DNA of 42,972 bases from an uncultured Planctomycetia bacterium (lineage in GTDB: Bacteria; Planctomycetota; Phycisphaerae; Phycisphaerales; SM1A02). The stretch is taken from positions 1 to 42,972 of the forward strand of contig CALMPF010000040.1 in the NCBI GenBank assembly GCA_937871505.1, given 5' to 3'. The notes under the pieces are model-generated. The model was not told the origin of the DNA, did not search any database, and saw only the letters and a list, made by a program, of their open reading frames with translations. Shown in pieces: positions 33,701-40,570 of the stretch. Numbering within the stretch: position 1 is the first letter of the stretch; each line of letters opens with the position of its first letter. The translations under genes were made by a program, and so were the position numbers.

Positions 33701-34712
33701 CGAACGGCGCTTCGATGCAACGACCTGTCCTGCACCCGGGATCGACTGCGAGCGCGGCGCGCCGCCCGCCGAGGGTGTCACGGGCCCCGAGACCGCGCGG
33801 CGCGCCTGCGTCGGCGTCGGGCTGTTCGTGGCCGGCGCCGCGAACCTCGCGGAGCTCGACTCGGCACGGCGCGGCGACGCCGGTCAACCGAGCGACGGCG
33901 AGACCCTCCGGCGGGCCATCGAAGCCGGCTTCGCGGCAGTCCAGATCGGTCGCCGCGGCGGAGCGGGCTGCGCCGCGATCGTCGAGCTCGATGCCTATCG
34001 GGCGATCGGCGATCGGTCGGTCGGGTGCACCGTCGACGCCGCGGCGGCGCTCCTGAGCGCGCACGAGCTTGGTCTTCGCGTCGTGATCGAACCGGCAGCG
34101 ATGCAGGTCGAGTCGCCGACCCTCGAGCTGCTGCGGAACCTGCTGGCAGTCGGGTTCCCGCACGGGGGCGACCCCGGCGGCGTGATCGTCATCGCACCGT
34201 CGTGCCCGACGGGATCGGGGCCGCGCGAGAGCGCGGCCGAGATGGCGACCCTCGTCGTCGCGGAGGCGGACGAGAGCCTCTTCCCTCCCGTCGGCAGTGC
34301 GCCGGTACTCGTGGCGATCTGCTCCCTCCCTCCGGCGCTCGGCAACGGCGGCGGCGTGGGCGCGGCATGGGTCGCGGGCGTCGCCGCTGCGATCATCGAC
34401 TCGGCGCCGGCCCTGCGGCGGCGGGCGATCATCGACGCGATCGAGCGGCTCTGCGATGGGCGCTGGGATCCCGACCTCGCGCCTCACCGGCCATGTCTGC
34501 TCTCGCCGGAAGGCGTCCGCCGCGCCCTCGTCGCTTGCGACGACATCGATGCGGGTGGCGCCGTCGACGCCCGCGACGTCGCGGCGCTCCTCGTGCTCTG
34601 GTCGCGCGGCGATCCTCGCGCGGATCTCGACGGGGACGGGGCGATCACGGCGGATGACCTTCGTCGGCTTCTTGAGCAGATCGCGCGACTGGAGGCCGCT
34701 GAACGCAAGTGA
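24732..34712 (+). CDS. Giant extracellular CARDB-repeat protein (3326 residues)
   Basis: ATG 24732 follows GGAG with eight bases of spacing; the signal peptide (FAALLLAAAALIVMPATGASA) ends near residue 56. Order of domains: a NIDO-like domain (about 110-325, LPLGFTFDLFGSTFTGAHINNNGNLTF as its motif); eight CARDB repeats (about 435-1455), each opening with a PDLVV-type strand and holding an ENIGPG/VQNIGTAPTN turn; a PPC-like beta domain (about 1460-1570); unknown regions; a DPNEK domain (about 2197, VASVDPNEKAGPTG) of the type that precedes surface sorting; a calcium-loop pair (about 2700-2755); a subtilase-like region (about 2835-3265); and a final calcium-loop pair (about 3270-3326). Probably a surface adhesin or scaffold. 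The subtilase-like part lacks the catalytic Ser context (GGGVGAAWVAGVAAAI where GTSxAxPxVAG is expected). Confidence 0.9.
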   Translation: MSTLPSLARTASSDGTRTAPGADPRRSPAGRTARGFAALLLAAAALIVMPATGASAEGDRVLEPPMDPVKRAIEARALAIGGIDESSADSGEAGEGGVAGLCSGNGANLLYPFVNDGTWTLALAGNDDGSTGLLPLGFTFDLFGSTFTGAHINNNGNLTFTGPFSAFTAQGFPVSGPVMVAPFWADVDTRPAASGKVWRKGVDSDGNGQLDTFVVTWDNVGYYNQQTDKRNTFQVVLTSGTNPVVGIGNNVAFSYDQMCWTTGSASGGSGGFGGTPATVGVNKGDGVGFFQIGLFNKPDDSYDGPGGQTDGIQYLTGKLFTFSVAESSNQPPIPVTLPPGPIAVQSGEPLLTTIEFISPEIDQFTTVAPVNPAALEALGFVLESVPGNPGSLTLSWVPGCCDAGTLTIPIVATDSFVPPATTTVSIVVEVSCGDGPDLAASEFAAPTAAFVSTPLLFSWTAENIGPGVASGQWADRIYLAPTPIFDGNAMLLASAQSTFAALQPGGSYQRTISAVAPATAGTFWPILVLDADGALCELTGGAANIAVADAPIVVTVPPKPDLVVTAVTTPSDGVVSGSTIKLSFTVQNIGTAPTNVPAWTDLVILSPDTSLVPPPQPLGSETILASVPNPQFLQPGESYVQNVDVTLPNDIFGTRYLAIYADGKANGPQGATFSIGELDETNNLLFSGAFVVELEPQPDLVVQTIGAPAIAFSGLPITVTATIANVGEAVTDTGTWQNQLWLSTNAQPSIGAGDILLVGASSSGPPLQPGQVRLVSFTKPLPAILSGEFFVKVFADSGNVVSEFGFEGNNVSAGPSPITVFQSPPVDLVPVAVEGPASPTTFPGHTIAVSWTGINKGAPPLPGPVLSWSDGIYLSTDQALSPDDVLLGTRPQTSTFVNGQPAIPDYVATRSVKIPESTAAGSYHLIVVLDVNQNVFEGECPDACESNNALAAAAPILVEPLYADLVLENASAPPAGVAGGTIPVAWSVRNAGDVVTPVDLWSDRIFLSSDASLGGDVQMLSVTRSGALAPGAAYDRAATAIVPLQPPGDYFLLFVADGAGQVFEGPAGESNNLVALPFSIAADASDLVVQSVAGPASVDAGAQITASWTVANVGTLPTNVGSWIDRVWLSPEPSVVPGAILLGARSHTGTLGVGAAYSQSLTATVPLGAGGVRHLVVRTDDGNAVFEQNEANNVGASESLIVAPPVLPNLTVASVVRTDEGLSGQPLAVTWTVQNQSENPLASSTWRDSVYLSLDAFLDIPGDLPLGTVTRSGSLAPGEGYSESANFTVPLGFSGTFFAIVVTDSLGQIAESDELDNVAAGLMSTTILLPEPSDLVVASVGSQRPRLVLGQSYVFGREIANAGDNEIVGQWKDSLYLSDDPEWSLDDRRIGTFSSAASAGDPFLPGTSRSFSGPATIPGVLPGRYWLVARTDVFNSIPETDETNNLGVSRTPVEIGAIPLELGVEYAGTLATGTSLYFEFDAPAGEAVLVALDHASPVATTELFVSFGQVPSSGNFDFLGGSPGEADQSLLIPSTSEGRYYVLARAVGGTFVPGGTEFTIRAEIVPFGVATVKPTSVGNVGSSTIEIGGARFDEATEFFLRRSGVPGASPIEASWTLFESNAKARVTFDLGGTAPGSYDLIARSEWTIRDIDINTFEVIVVDAAVSEFVAEGAITVVAGGGPNLRTTLLRPNSVLLNAAFSMQLEIANEGLSDAKAPILQVASPNGTPIAASASGVGSGGSQQHFVVAGRRRADVIGPGESFVVPLFSRATVPGVASFVVQNMESLSGPIDWPLLEPYYRASRAGTAEFDWATTWANLVALAGDSWPKLHAAMRRAASERHAASGRQVFDGAEIMADLLARAARGQDAFEEPEGAARRFGRGFAFLGSPFPPGSEGGIADGSCQNNEANCPRIGDVEAAAYRVYLSQIITYYFLPAFGVDVATLWSKYIWGVGGSFLFDDENSRIVKGFRSHPQTTGEEAVIAGEVAQWLSDNAEMLVGCDSFAGGAFTLPLSFILDQPGPGPNSILRIINYGDFASSIPGNLAGGTDFNFQVPPDFRRADGVVEITRIDDECGNPKSLEAVLKISWTIGDTLDFCPGNLAIGFCQGPICAEYVTVPFCKLEASGYAKDVIYQVKFDAEERPLQVPVSLDCDDDCPPQPPASDCAEPCEPRCPEGGGSGNDGGGDCDGPQEDIPVVASVDPNEKAGPTGFGPEGWVSAVSPLSYRIDFENLPDATAPAARVEIVDPLDSSLNPASVRLGGMVVSNVAVTVPEGLISFQTQLDLIAEQGVLVDITAGVNLGANPPTVFWIFQAIDPATGEPPVTGEIGLLPPEDGTGAGQGYVTFSVRPKLSAPDGTVIANDASIVFDANPPLITNTVVNTIDRNPPSSSVLPLPPVTLEPALIAEIVAADAPGGSGVATVALFVSVDGAAFAPASTFGTSTSVPFSALESGRVYGFASQAIDHAGVIESLPASPDTVVAVPAVGLAPESDTGILGDGITSITSPILRVVSAPFASVAIEVIGRRGTLLTSAETGGGGVGFAPVGPLADGIYQLRATSFGLTVTAPLLISSGVGAELSWNSLRPHAGVGPTPVPLPPGTVAVEPRIGGIERIEIDVIDALGCLGPVTAALVSGIGLDGFPVVPGSAALIGALDDRLGWSIEFVPPLSAAGIYCVRLDGAADCAGNALPDELALRTVVVLPGDATGDRRVNNTDVGAILSLLGTLPIDPGSPKQVRSDLNLDGAIDAIDVQLAMDARGTDARFIAIPCATPTLALVDDAALRPTESADARLSDRSSRPTSSLGSAAAERGLPSTAEGVPDPSGGIGEQAEPRPESSHRAVAVLLKPDATVERVASAVSAPGVHDWGDGWWILEDAGGADPGAMLRNHPGVRFAGPVDRDRDGRRSFRTRTVLAVTTEPDEFVAAALSGAAAIAEVRDRRRPDSGASPATLRLLGEVAGFSVIAVDVDTDDPREVEALARQLAEIHGTLAVEIERRFDATTCPAPGIDCERGAPPAEGVTGPETARRACVGVGLFVAGAANLAELDSARRGDAGQPSDGETLRRAIEAGFAAVQIGRRGGAGCAAIVELDAYRAIGDRSVGCTVDAAAALLSAHELGLRVVIEPAAMQVESPTLELLRNLLAVGFPHGGDPGGVIVIAPSCPTGSGPRESAAEMATLVVAEADESLFPPVGSAPVLVAICSLPPALGNGGGVGAAWVAGVAAAIIDSAPALRRRAIIDAIERLCDGRWDPDLAPHRPCLLSPEGVRRALVACDDIDAGGAVDARDVAALLVLWSRGDPRADLDGDGAITADDLRRLLEQIARLEAAERK

Positions 34713-35095
34713 GCGGCGGGAACTCGCGCGAGGATCCGCGCGGAACGCGACGCTCGCCCCAAAGCCCCGAAACCCCGAAGCACCGAAGCACCGAAGCCCC
34801 GAAGTCCCGAAGCACCGCCGACCGAGGTGGCCGGTCCTGCGAAGGAGCGCGACCGCCCGAGAAAAAGCCTGCCCGGCGACACGCGAGGCGTGGTCGACCG
34901 GGCAGGCCGCGTGAACCGGGTGGAACGTCCGAGGGCGAGCCCTCACCGCTTCTCTTCGCTCGCGAGGAACCGGAGGTTCCGGCCCGCCGCGAGGTATGGC
35001 GATCGCGAGGGCGGGCGGCTCGGACGTCGGTGGTTGCCCCGAGCCGATCGCGCCCGCGCGGCGACACGCGCGACGCGCCGCGCTCGCCAGTCACT
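34713..35095. other. Convergent intergenic region with octamer array
   Basis: Lies between the stops of the giant CARDB gene (plus) and the 670-residue gene (minus). Contains the 8-bp array at 34773-34812. No gene and no clear U-tract terminator seen. Confidence 0.6.
34773..34812. repeat. Octanucleotide array with CCGAAG core
   Basis: Five units of NNCCGAAG (CC, CA, CA, CC, TC at the variable positions). The reverse complement has the same TTCGG core and 8-bp period as the array at 15298-15340. Confidence 0.85.
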
Positions 35096-37108
35096 TCACG
35101 GGCAGGGGCCCCAGCCGCCGAGCAGCGTGCCAAGGTCGGCGCCGTCGACGACGCCGTCGCCGTTGAAGTCGGCCGAACCGGGCCCGCCCCACTGCCCCAG
35201 CAGGATGCCAAGGTCAGCGCCGTCGGTCACCCCGTCGCCGTTGAGGTCGGTGGGGCAGGGCGGCGCGAGGTCGCACGCCTGCATCGCGACGGCGATGCAG
35301 CTTGCATCCCAGGCAACGGAGCAGCACTCCGGCGCCACGGCGCAGACGACGGCGCAGCAGCAGGTGTCGGTGCATCCAGGATCGCCGACCACGGAGCACG
35401 AGTGCGTCGCCATCGAGCAGGGATCGACCGGCTCGGGGATGCCCGTCGCGATCGCCTGCATCGTGGCCCTCAGGTTCACCTCCTGAATCGCGAGCGGGAA
35501 GCCGGGGAGCGGATCGAACACGCCGGTGAACGCGACCGAGTAGGTCGTGGGCCCGAGAGGCTGGAGGTTGATCGATCCGGGGAGGATGCGGCCGGGCCGG
35601 CTCAGCCCGCCGCTGAGTCCGTCGAGGCTGATGATCGAGAAGACGTCGAAGAAGGAATCGACCCCCGGCGGAATGCCCGGCGCCTGCACCTTCGAGCGGG
35701 CGTTGAGGAGGAAGTAGCTGTCGTTGAATCCCGGGGGCGCAAGGTGAACGTCGAGCATCGAGAGCGCCCACGTGGAGCCGCCGACCGGCTGGATCTCATG
35801 CACCGTGACGAAGTTGATCAGCTGACCGACGCCGACGGGAGGCAGTCCTCCGATGCCGGTCGAGGTGAGGCGGCTGCGCCAGTTGTCGACCGGCTGCGGC
35901 TGGGTCACGACGGGGAGCGGCGCCGGCACGTTCATCGCCGTCTCGGCGCTGATCAGCGCGGCGACGGTGTGCGTGGGCATCCCGATCAGGGTGCCGAGCG
36001 AGGGCCCCAGCGGAAGGACCGGACCGTTGGCCCCGCCATCGGGACAGAGGAAGTCCGGCGGCACCGAGCAGTCGACGACGAGGCCGGCGCCCGAACAGGC
36101 CAGCGCCGGCGTGCCGTCGGAGAACTCTCCGGCGACCTTGATCCGGCTCTCGCATGCCGAGCCGCACCCGCACATCGGCCAGGATCGATGGGCGATCGCG
36201 ACGATCCGCTTCCCGCCCGGCGGGATGGTGATGGCGCGGGTGATCGACGGAACGAGGGCGACGGTCGGGTCCGGCGGAAGCGGCACCCACCCGTCGTCGC
36301 AGAGCTCGTCGACGAACGCGATGGGGAAGTTGTCTCCGGGACCGGGATCGGAGATCGCATAGCGCCCGTTCGGAGAGCCGAAGGGCTCCGGCGAGCCTCC
36401 CGGGAAGCGCGCGGTCTGCTCGCTGTCTGCGCCGAGGATCACCGAGACGGAGTGCGTGAGATCGTTGTTGACCAGCCGGAAGATGTGGACCCGCTGATCG
36501 CCCGGATGCGCGAACTGAACCGCGTCGGTCACTCGGACGAGATCGAGCCGCGGGAGCGTCGGGTCGTGCGCCGCCGGCTCGACGACGCAGAAGGTCGTGT
36601 CGCCGGCGCCCACCGTCGTCGCGCCGTCGCCCCAGAGGGTCGTCGCCGTGCCCGCGACCGTGCAGATGCGCGGAGGTCCGGGCGGGATCACGACGGGAAC
36701 GCCGATGACGTTCGGCCCCAGCGCCGCGGGCACGGTGACCATCCCTCCGGCCCCCGGCCCCGGAACGCAGGTGATCGTCAGCGCGACGGTGATCGACGCC
36801 GGCGCTGGACAGGGACCGGTGGTGCCCACCCAGACCGTGACGGGGAAGATGACGAGGCCTCCCCCCGGGGCGACGGGGAAGATCGCGGGCGGCGCCTTGG
36901 TCAGGACCGTGGTGCGCCCGCACGCGGGGGGCGGTGGAGAGCCGCCGCATCCTTCGACCCAATCGCGCGTTCCGAGCGCTGTCAGCGCGACGGCGGCGAT
37001 GAGGGCGAGCGAGCGGCGGGCGCCGCGGCGCGGCGGCGCGCTCGCGTTGCGAGTCGCCGGCGCAGGCTGCGGCTCCCTCGGGCGTGACTGGCTGAAGAGC
37101 GTTTGCAT
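35096..37108 (-). CDS. Secreted protein with dockerin-like calcium-loop tail (670 residues)
   Basis: ATG 37108 follows AGGAG. The N-terminus is unusual: about 30 basic residues, then a hydrophobic stretch ([14 protein letters not shown]), an extended signal peptide. The mature protein is Pro/Gly-rich with many cysteines; a cluster near 580-620 ([25 protein letters not shown], read as a CCC/CC motif) resembles the short Cys-rich module common in planctomycete secreted proteins. The C-terminus has two calcium loops, [21 protein letters not shown] and [21 protein letters not shown] in outline, the same tail type as the metzincin. The central beta-rich part is not recognised. Convergent with the giant CARDB gene. 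Confidence 0.82.
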   Translation of the reverse strand: MQTLFSQSRPREPQPAPATRNASAPPRRGARRSLALIAAVALTALGTRDWVEGCGGSPPPPACGRTTVLTKAPPAIFPVAPGGGLVIFPVTVWVGTTGPCPAPASITVALTITCVPGPGAGGMVTVPAALGPNVIGVPVVIPPGPPRICTVAGTATTLWGDGATTVGAGDTTFCVVEPAAHDPTLPRLDLVRVTDAVQFAHPGDQRVHIFRLVNNDLTHSVSVILGADSEQTARFPGGSPEPFGSPNGRYAISDPGPGDNFPIAFVDELCDDGWVPLPPDPTVALVPSITRAITIPPGGKRIVAIAHRSWPMCGCGSACESRIKVAGEFSDGTPALACSGAGLVVDCSVPPDFLCPDGGANGPVLPLGPSLGTLIGMPTHTVAALISAETAMNVPAPLPVVTQPQPVDNWRSRLTSTGIGGLPPVGVGQLINFVTVHEIQPVGGSTWALSMLDVHLAPPGFNDSYFLLNARSKVQAPGIPPGVDSFFDVFSIISLDGLSGGLSRPGRILPGSINLQPLGPTTYSVAFTGVFDPLPGFPLAIQEVNLRATMQAIATGIPEPVDPCSMATHSCSVVGDPGCTDTCCCAVVCAVAPECCSVAWDASCIAVAMQACDLAPPCPTDLNGDGVTDGADLGILLGQWGGPGSADFNGDGVVDGADLGTLLGGWGPCP

Positions 37109-37960
37109 GAAGGTCTCCTGTGAGTGCGCCGCGCGCAGAGACCGCGCCCCGGCCGACGCTGCGCGCCTCGGCGTACGGAGGCGCGCGACAGCGGCGGCCC
37201 TGAATGACCGCGGAGCAAGTTGACCGCCGAGCAGCGTGGCCGCGTACCGCGATGATCGCGATCAGCCACGAAGAGCGCGACGAACCTGGTCCAGATGCGC
37301 GATGAGGTGCGCGGTGGGATGCGCAGCGATGCAGGGCATGGCGGCCGGGCGCAGGACGCTCCCCGCCCGCGACCGCCGACGCCACAACGGAGAGAGCGGC
37401 TCCCGGTCACGCTCGATGCTCGAAGAAATTCGCCGCCCAGCTCGGGCGGCCACGCTGACTTCGGGCTGCGGCAACCGTCGATCCCGCTCCGACCGCAGCG
37501 GAACGAGGTCGGCGCCGACGACGATGGCGTCGAGATCGCGCGGGCCCCGGAATTCCGGGTGACCCCGAGGGCTTTGAAGCGGCGCCGGCGCCCTCAGGGC
37601 CGCAGCGGTCCGCCGAGCCTCGCCGCCGCACGCCGCGGCCCCCGCTCGAAGCACCGAATCGGCCGCAGCTTCACCCCGGATGAGCACTACAGCGCTGGAA
37701 CGCGTCGTCGCGAGGCAGCTCGGGGCGGCTTCTGGCAAGGAGCAGCGAAGGCTTCGGGCCGACGGCGTAGCCGCAGTGCTACGTCGAGGCCCGAAGCCGA
37801 GCTGCGACGCCGCCAGAATGCCGCATCCGGGCGGCCGCAGCAGACGAGTTCCAGCGCTGTAGTGCTAGGCGCCATCCGATCGGAGTGACCGCGACCGGCG
37901 GTCCCGCCGAGTGCGCGTGCCAATGATTGCCGCCGTTCGACCCACCGCCGGACGGTCGCC
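37109..37960. other. Long divergent intergenic region with MITE copy C
   Basis: About 850 bp without a supported gene between the 670-residue protein (minus) and the channel (plus). Contains the 184-bp palindromic repeat copy C (37683-37866), which ends 94 bp before the channel start codon. Confidence 0.6.
37683..37866. repeat. 184-bp palindromic MITE-like repeat, copy C
   Basis: The best preserved copy: outer inverted repeat AGCACTACAGCGCTGGAAC is perfect at both ends (19 of 19). About six differences from copy B over the full length, suggesting recent spread or gene conversion. Confidence 0.92.
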
Positions 37961-38872
37961 ATGCTCGCCGAAGGACTGCACATCGTCGTCGAAAGCCGCG
38001 CGTTTCAGCGGACGATCCTCGCCGTCATCGTGGTGGCGTCCGTGGTCGTCGGGCTCGAGACGTACCCGTCGATCGTCGCGGCGTGGGGCGGGCTGCTCCG
38101 GTCGCTCGACCGCCTGATCGTCGCGATCTTCGTCGTCGAAGCCCTGATGAAGATGGGGGCTCGCTGGCCGCGGCCGTGGGAGTACTTCCGCGATCCGTGG
38201 AACTGCTTCGACTTCGTGATCGTCGTGCTCTGCCTGATCCCCGCGATCGGGCCCTACGCCGCGATTGCGAGGCTCGCGCGGGTGCTGCGGGCGCTGCGCC
38301 TGATCACCACGGTTCCGAAGCTCCAGCTCATCGTCAACAGCCTGCTCAAGGGCCTGCCCTCGATGGCCTACGTGGGACTGCTGCTCCTGCTGCTCTTCTA
38401 CGTCTACGCGGTGCTCGGGGTCTTCCTCTTCCGGGAGAACGACCCGCTCCACTTCACCGACCTCCAGACCGCGCTGCTGACGATGTTCCGCGTGGTGACG
38501 CTGGAGGACTGGACGGACGTCCTCTACATCCAGATGCACGGCTCGGCGGCGTACCCCGGCTTCGACGAGCTCAACCACACCGGGATCGACCCGGTCTCGC
38601 GAGCCCAGCCGCTCGCCGCGGTGCTCTTCTTCGTCAGCTTCGTGCTGCTGGGCACGATCGTGATCCTCAACCTGGTCATCGGCGTGATCATCTCCTCGAT
38701 GCAGGAGGCGGAGCACGAGCGCGAGCAGGGCCTGCTGAGGGCCGCCAAGGAGCGGGGCACCGCGCTCTCCGCGGAGTCGGAGCTGCGGCTGCTCGAAGGC
38801 GAGCTCGACGCGCTGCGAGCGCAGCTCGCGGCGATCCGGCGCCGCGTCGGCGACGAGCGGAGCGGCGGATAG
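37961..38872 (+). CDS. Voltage-gated cation channel, single-domain NaChBac type
   Basis: A 303-residue, six-helix subunit expected to assemble as a homotetramer. S1-S3 span about 15-95. S4 has Arg104, Arg107, Arg110 and Arg113 at three-residue spacing (IARLARVLRALRLI). S5 is around 133-155, then the pore helix and filter TLEDWTD (180-186), and S6 around 220-248 (VILNLVIGVIISSM). A coiled-coil tail follows (about 250-297), as in BacNav channels. NaChBac and NavAb have TLESW in the filter, and the engineered calcium-selective CavAb has TLDDWSD. TLEDWTD has Asp at the 178- and 181-equivalent positions, so calcium permeability is plausible. The extracellular loop between filter and S6 is longer than usual. 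The start codon has no strong ribosome site. Confidence 0.92.
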   Translation: MLAEGLHIVVESRAFQRTILAVIVVASVVVGLETYPSIVAAWGGLLRSLDRLIVAIFVVEALMKMGARWPRPWEYFRDPWNCFDFVIVVLCLIPAIGPYAAIARLARVLRALRLITTVPKLQLIVNSLLKGLPSMAYVGLLLLLLFYVYAVLGVFLFRENDPLHFTDLQTALLTMFRVVTLEDWTDVLYIQMHGSAAYPGFDELNHTGIDPVSRAQPLAAVLFFVSFVLLGTIVILNLVIGVIISSMQEAEHEREQGLLRAAKERGTALSAESELRLLEGELDALRAQLAAIRRRVGDERSGG

Positions 38873-39011
38873 GGCTGGAGCGTCACGACCCGCGGGCACG
38901 CGAACCGCGATCTCCGGCGCGGAAGCGCGCCGCCTCCCGACGCCGCATCCGGAGCCGCGGAGCGATGAAGGGCAACGCAATCCGCTCCGCCGTCGGGCAC
39001 GCCGCGGGCCG

Positions 39012-40460
39012 CTACCGGTCGTCCGCGCGGAGGCGCCGCAGGCGATCGCGAAGCGCCTTCGCGGCGCGCTCTCCGGCGTCGCCGCCCGCGTTGCACGCGG
39101 CGACGACGACCCGACGGGTCTCCGGTTCCACCCACGCGCACGCGTACCACATCGTGTTGCTGCCGTCGTGCATCAGGATCGGGCCCGCCGGCGGCGCATC
39201 GGCGATCGCCCAGCCAAGGGCGTAGCGGCGCGCCGGCGAAGGAGCATCCCCCTGCGAGGTCGAGGGGATCTCGGCGTGGAGGAAGCGGAACATCTCTGCG
39301 TCAAGACCGAGCGCCGCGCAGCCGCTGCGCTGGCCGTCGGCGTGCGCCGCGAGGAAGCGCAGCCAGTCGCCGAGCGACAGGTGCACCCTCCCCGCCGGAG
39401 CGATCGCCGGAGGGTTGTCTCCCAGCGGGCCGGGAGCGACCGCGCGAAGCCGGCGCTCCGTCCCGTCGCCCTCGCGCGCGGGGGGCTCCGCCGCGTGGCC
39501 GCAGGGATTCCCCGAAGGCGGCGCCCCGAACCCCAACGTCGTGATTCCGAGCGGCCGGGCGAGCTTCTCCAGCAGAAGCGCCTCGAACTCCCGGTTCGCC
39601 GCACGCTCGCAGAGGTGTCCGACGATCGCGTACGAGGTGTTCGAGTACTCGAAGACCCCGGCCGCGAGCGGTTCGCCCTCGACGAGCGCCCGTTCGACGA
39701 AGCGTTGACGCGCCTCGACGGCAGTGCCGCCGCCGCTCCACGCCTCAGCCCACGCAGCGTTCGAGGGATGGGCCGCGACCCTTCCGCGCATGGCAAGAAG
39801 CTCGCGCAGCGTGACCGCTCGGAACTCGGGCCGCATGCGCCCCGCGAGTTCAGGGAGCGCGTCCTCCAGCGTCGTCGACCACGAGATCGAGCCTTCGGCG
39901 ACGAGGATGGCGCAGAGCGTCGCTGTCATCGCCTTCGTGCACGAACCGATGTGCCAGCGATCCTCGACGCCGACGTTCTCCGGCGCGCCGTGGCAGCGAA
40001 CGCCCTCGGCCGCGATGCCGACGAGCTTGCCAGAGTCCCAGAGCGCCCCCGCGAGGGCGGGGACGGCCTGCTCCGATCGGATCGCCGCGACGATCGAACC
40101 GAGCGCGGCGGAGGCGCCGCCTGGCTCTGCGGTGCGACCCGGTGCGCCGAGGGGCGGGGTCGACGAAGCCGGTGCGGTCGGCAGGGTCGCCGGGGTCGAC
40201 GGGGTCGGCGGGAGCGTCGCAGCCCAGGCCGCGGACGCGAGGGCGACCGCCGCGGCGAGGAAGGTCGCGCCGCGGAGTCCGCTGCGCTGCACGGCCCTGG
40301 TGCCGGGACTCCTCGAGCGCCGCGCCCGCGAGGCTCGGCGTAGGGCGCTCCCGGGGGCGCTCGACGATCGGGTCGCTGCGGTGGGGGCGGAGGGGGCGGC
40401 GCGGGCGGAGCCGGCGGAGCGGGCGGAGCGGGCGGAAGCGACGTTCGGATGGGAGGCCAT
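39012..40460 (-). CDS. Serine beta-lactamase-family hydrolase
   Basis: 482 residues from ATG 40460. An unusual 55-residue Arg/Ser/Ala-rich leader precedes a hydrophobic segment (GLRGATFLAAAVALASAAWA, 61-80), so the protein is probably exported; an internal GTG at residue 57 would give a normal signal peptide. The class C beta-lactamase/DD-peptidase fold has its three motifs: Ser173-Cys-Thr-Lys176 (SxxK), Tyr272-Ser-Asn274 (YxN) and His431-Asp-Gly433 (HxG). Such proteins include esterases and peptidases as well as beta-lactamases, and the substrate cannot be told here. The region 40390-40470, coding the leader, contains GGCGGAGCG-type minisatellite sequence. Divergent from the M28B peptidase gene, with a 110-bp shared region. 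Confidence 0.88.
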   Translation of the reverse strand: MASHPNVASARSARSAGSARAAPSAPTAATRSSSAPGSALRRASRARRSRSPGTRAVQRSGLRGATFLAAAVALASAAWAATLPPTPSTPATLPTAPASSTPPLGAPGRTAEPGGASAALGSIVAAIRSEQAVPALAGALWDSGKLVGIAAEGVRCHGAPENVGVEDRWHIGSCTKAMTATLCAILVAEGSISWSTTLEDALPELAGRMRPEFRAVTLRELLAMRGRVAAHPSNAAWAEAWSGGGTAVEARQRFVERALVEGEPLAAGVFEYSNTSYAIVGHLCERAANREFEALLLEKLARPLGITTLGFGAPPSGNPCGHAAEPPAREGDGTERRLRAVAPGPLGDNPPAIAPAGRVHLSLGDWLRFLAAHADGQRSGCAALGLDAEMFRFLHAEIPSTSQGDAPSPARRYALGWAIADAPPAGPILMHDGSNTMWYACAWVEPETRRVVVAACNAGGDAGERAAKALRDRLRRLRADDR

Positions 40461-40570
40461 CGAGCCCTGAGTATCCCGGCCTCCGGCGCTCGCGGGGAGG
40501 GCGCCGGAGGGCGGGCAGCCGTCGACGCGCGACGAGGCGGAACAGGCCCCGCCGCTACCGTCGTCGGCCC

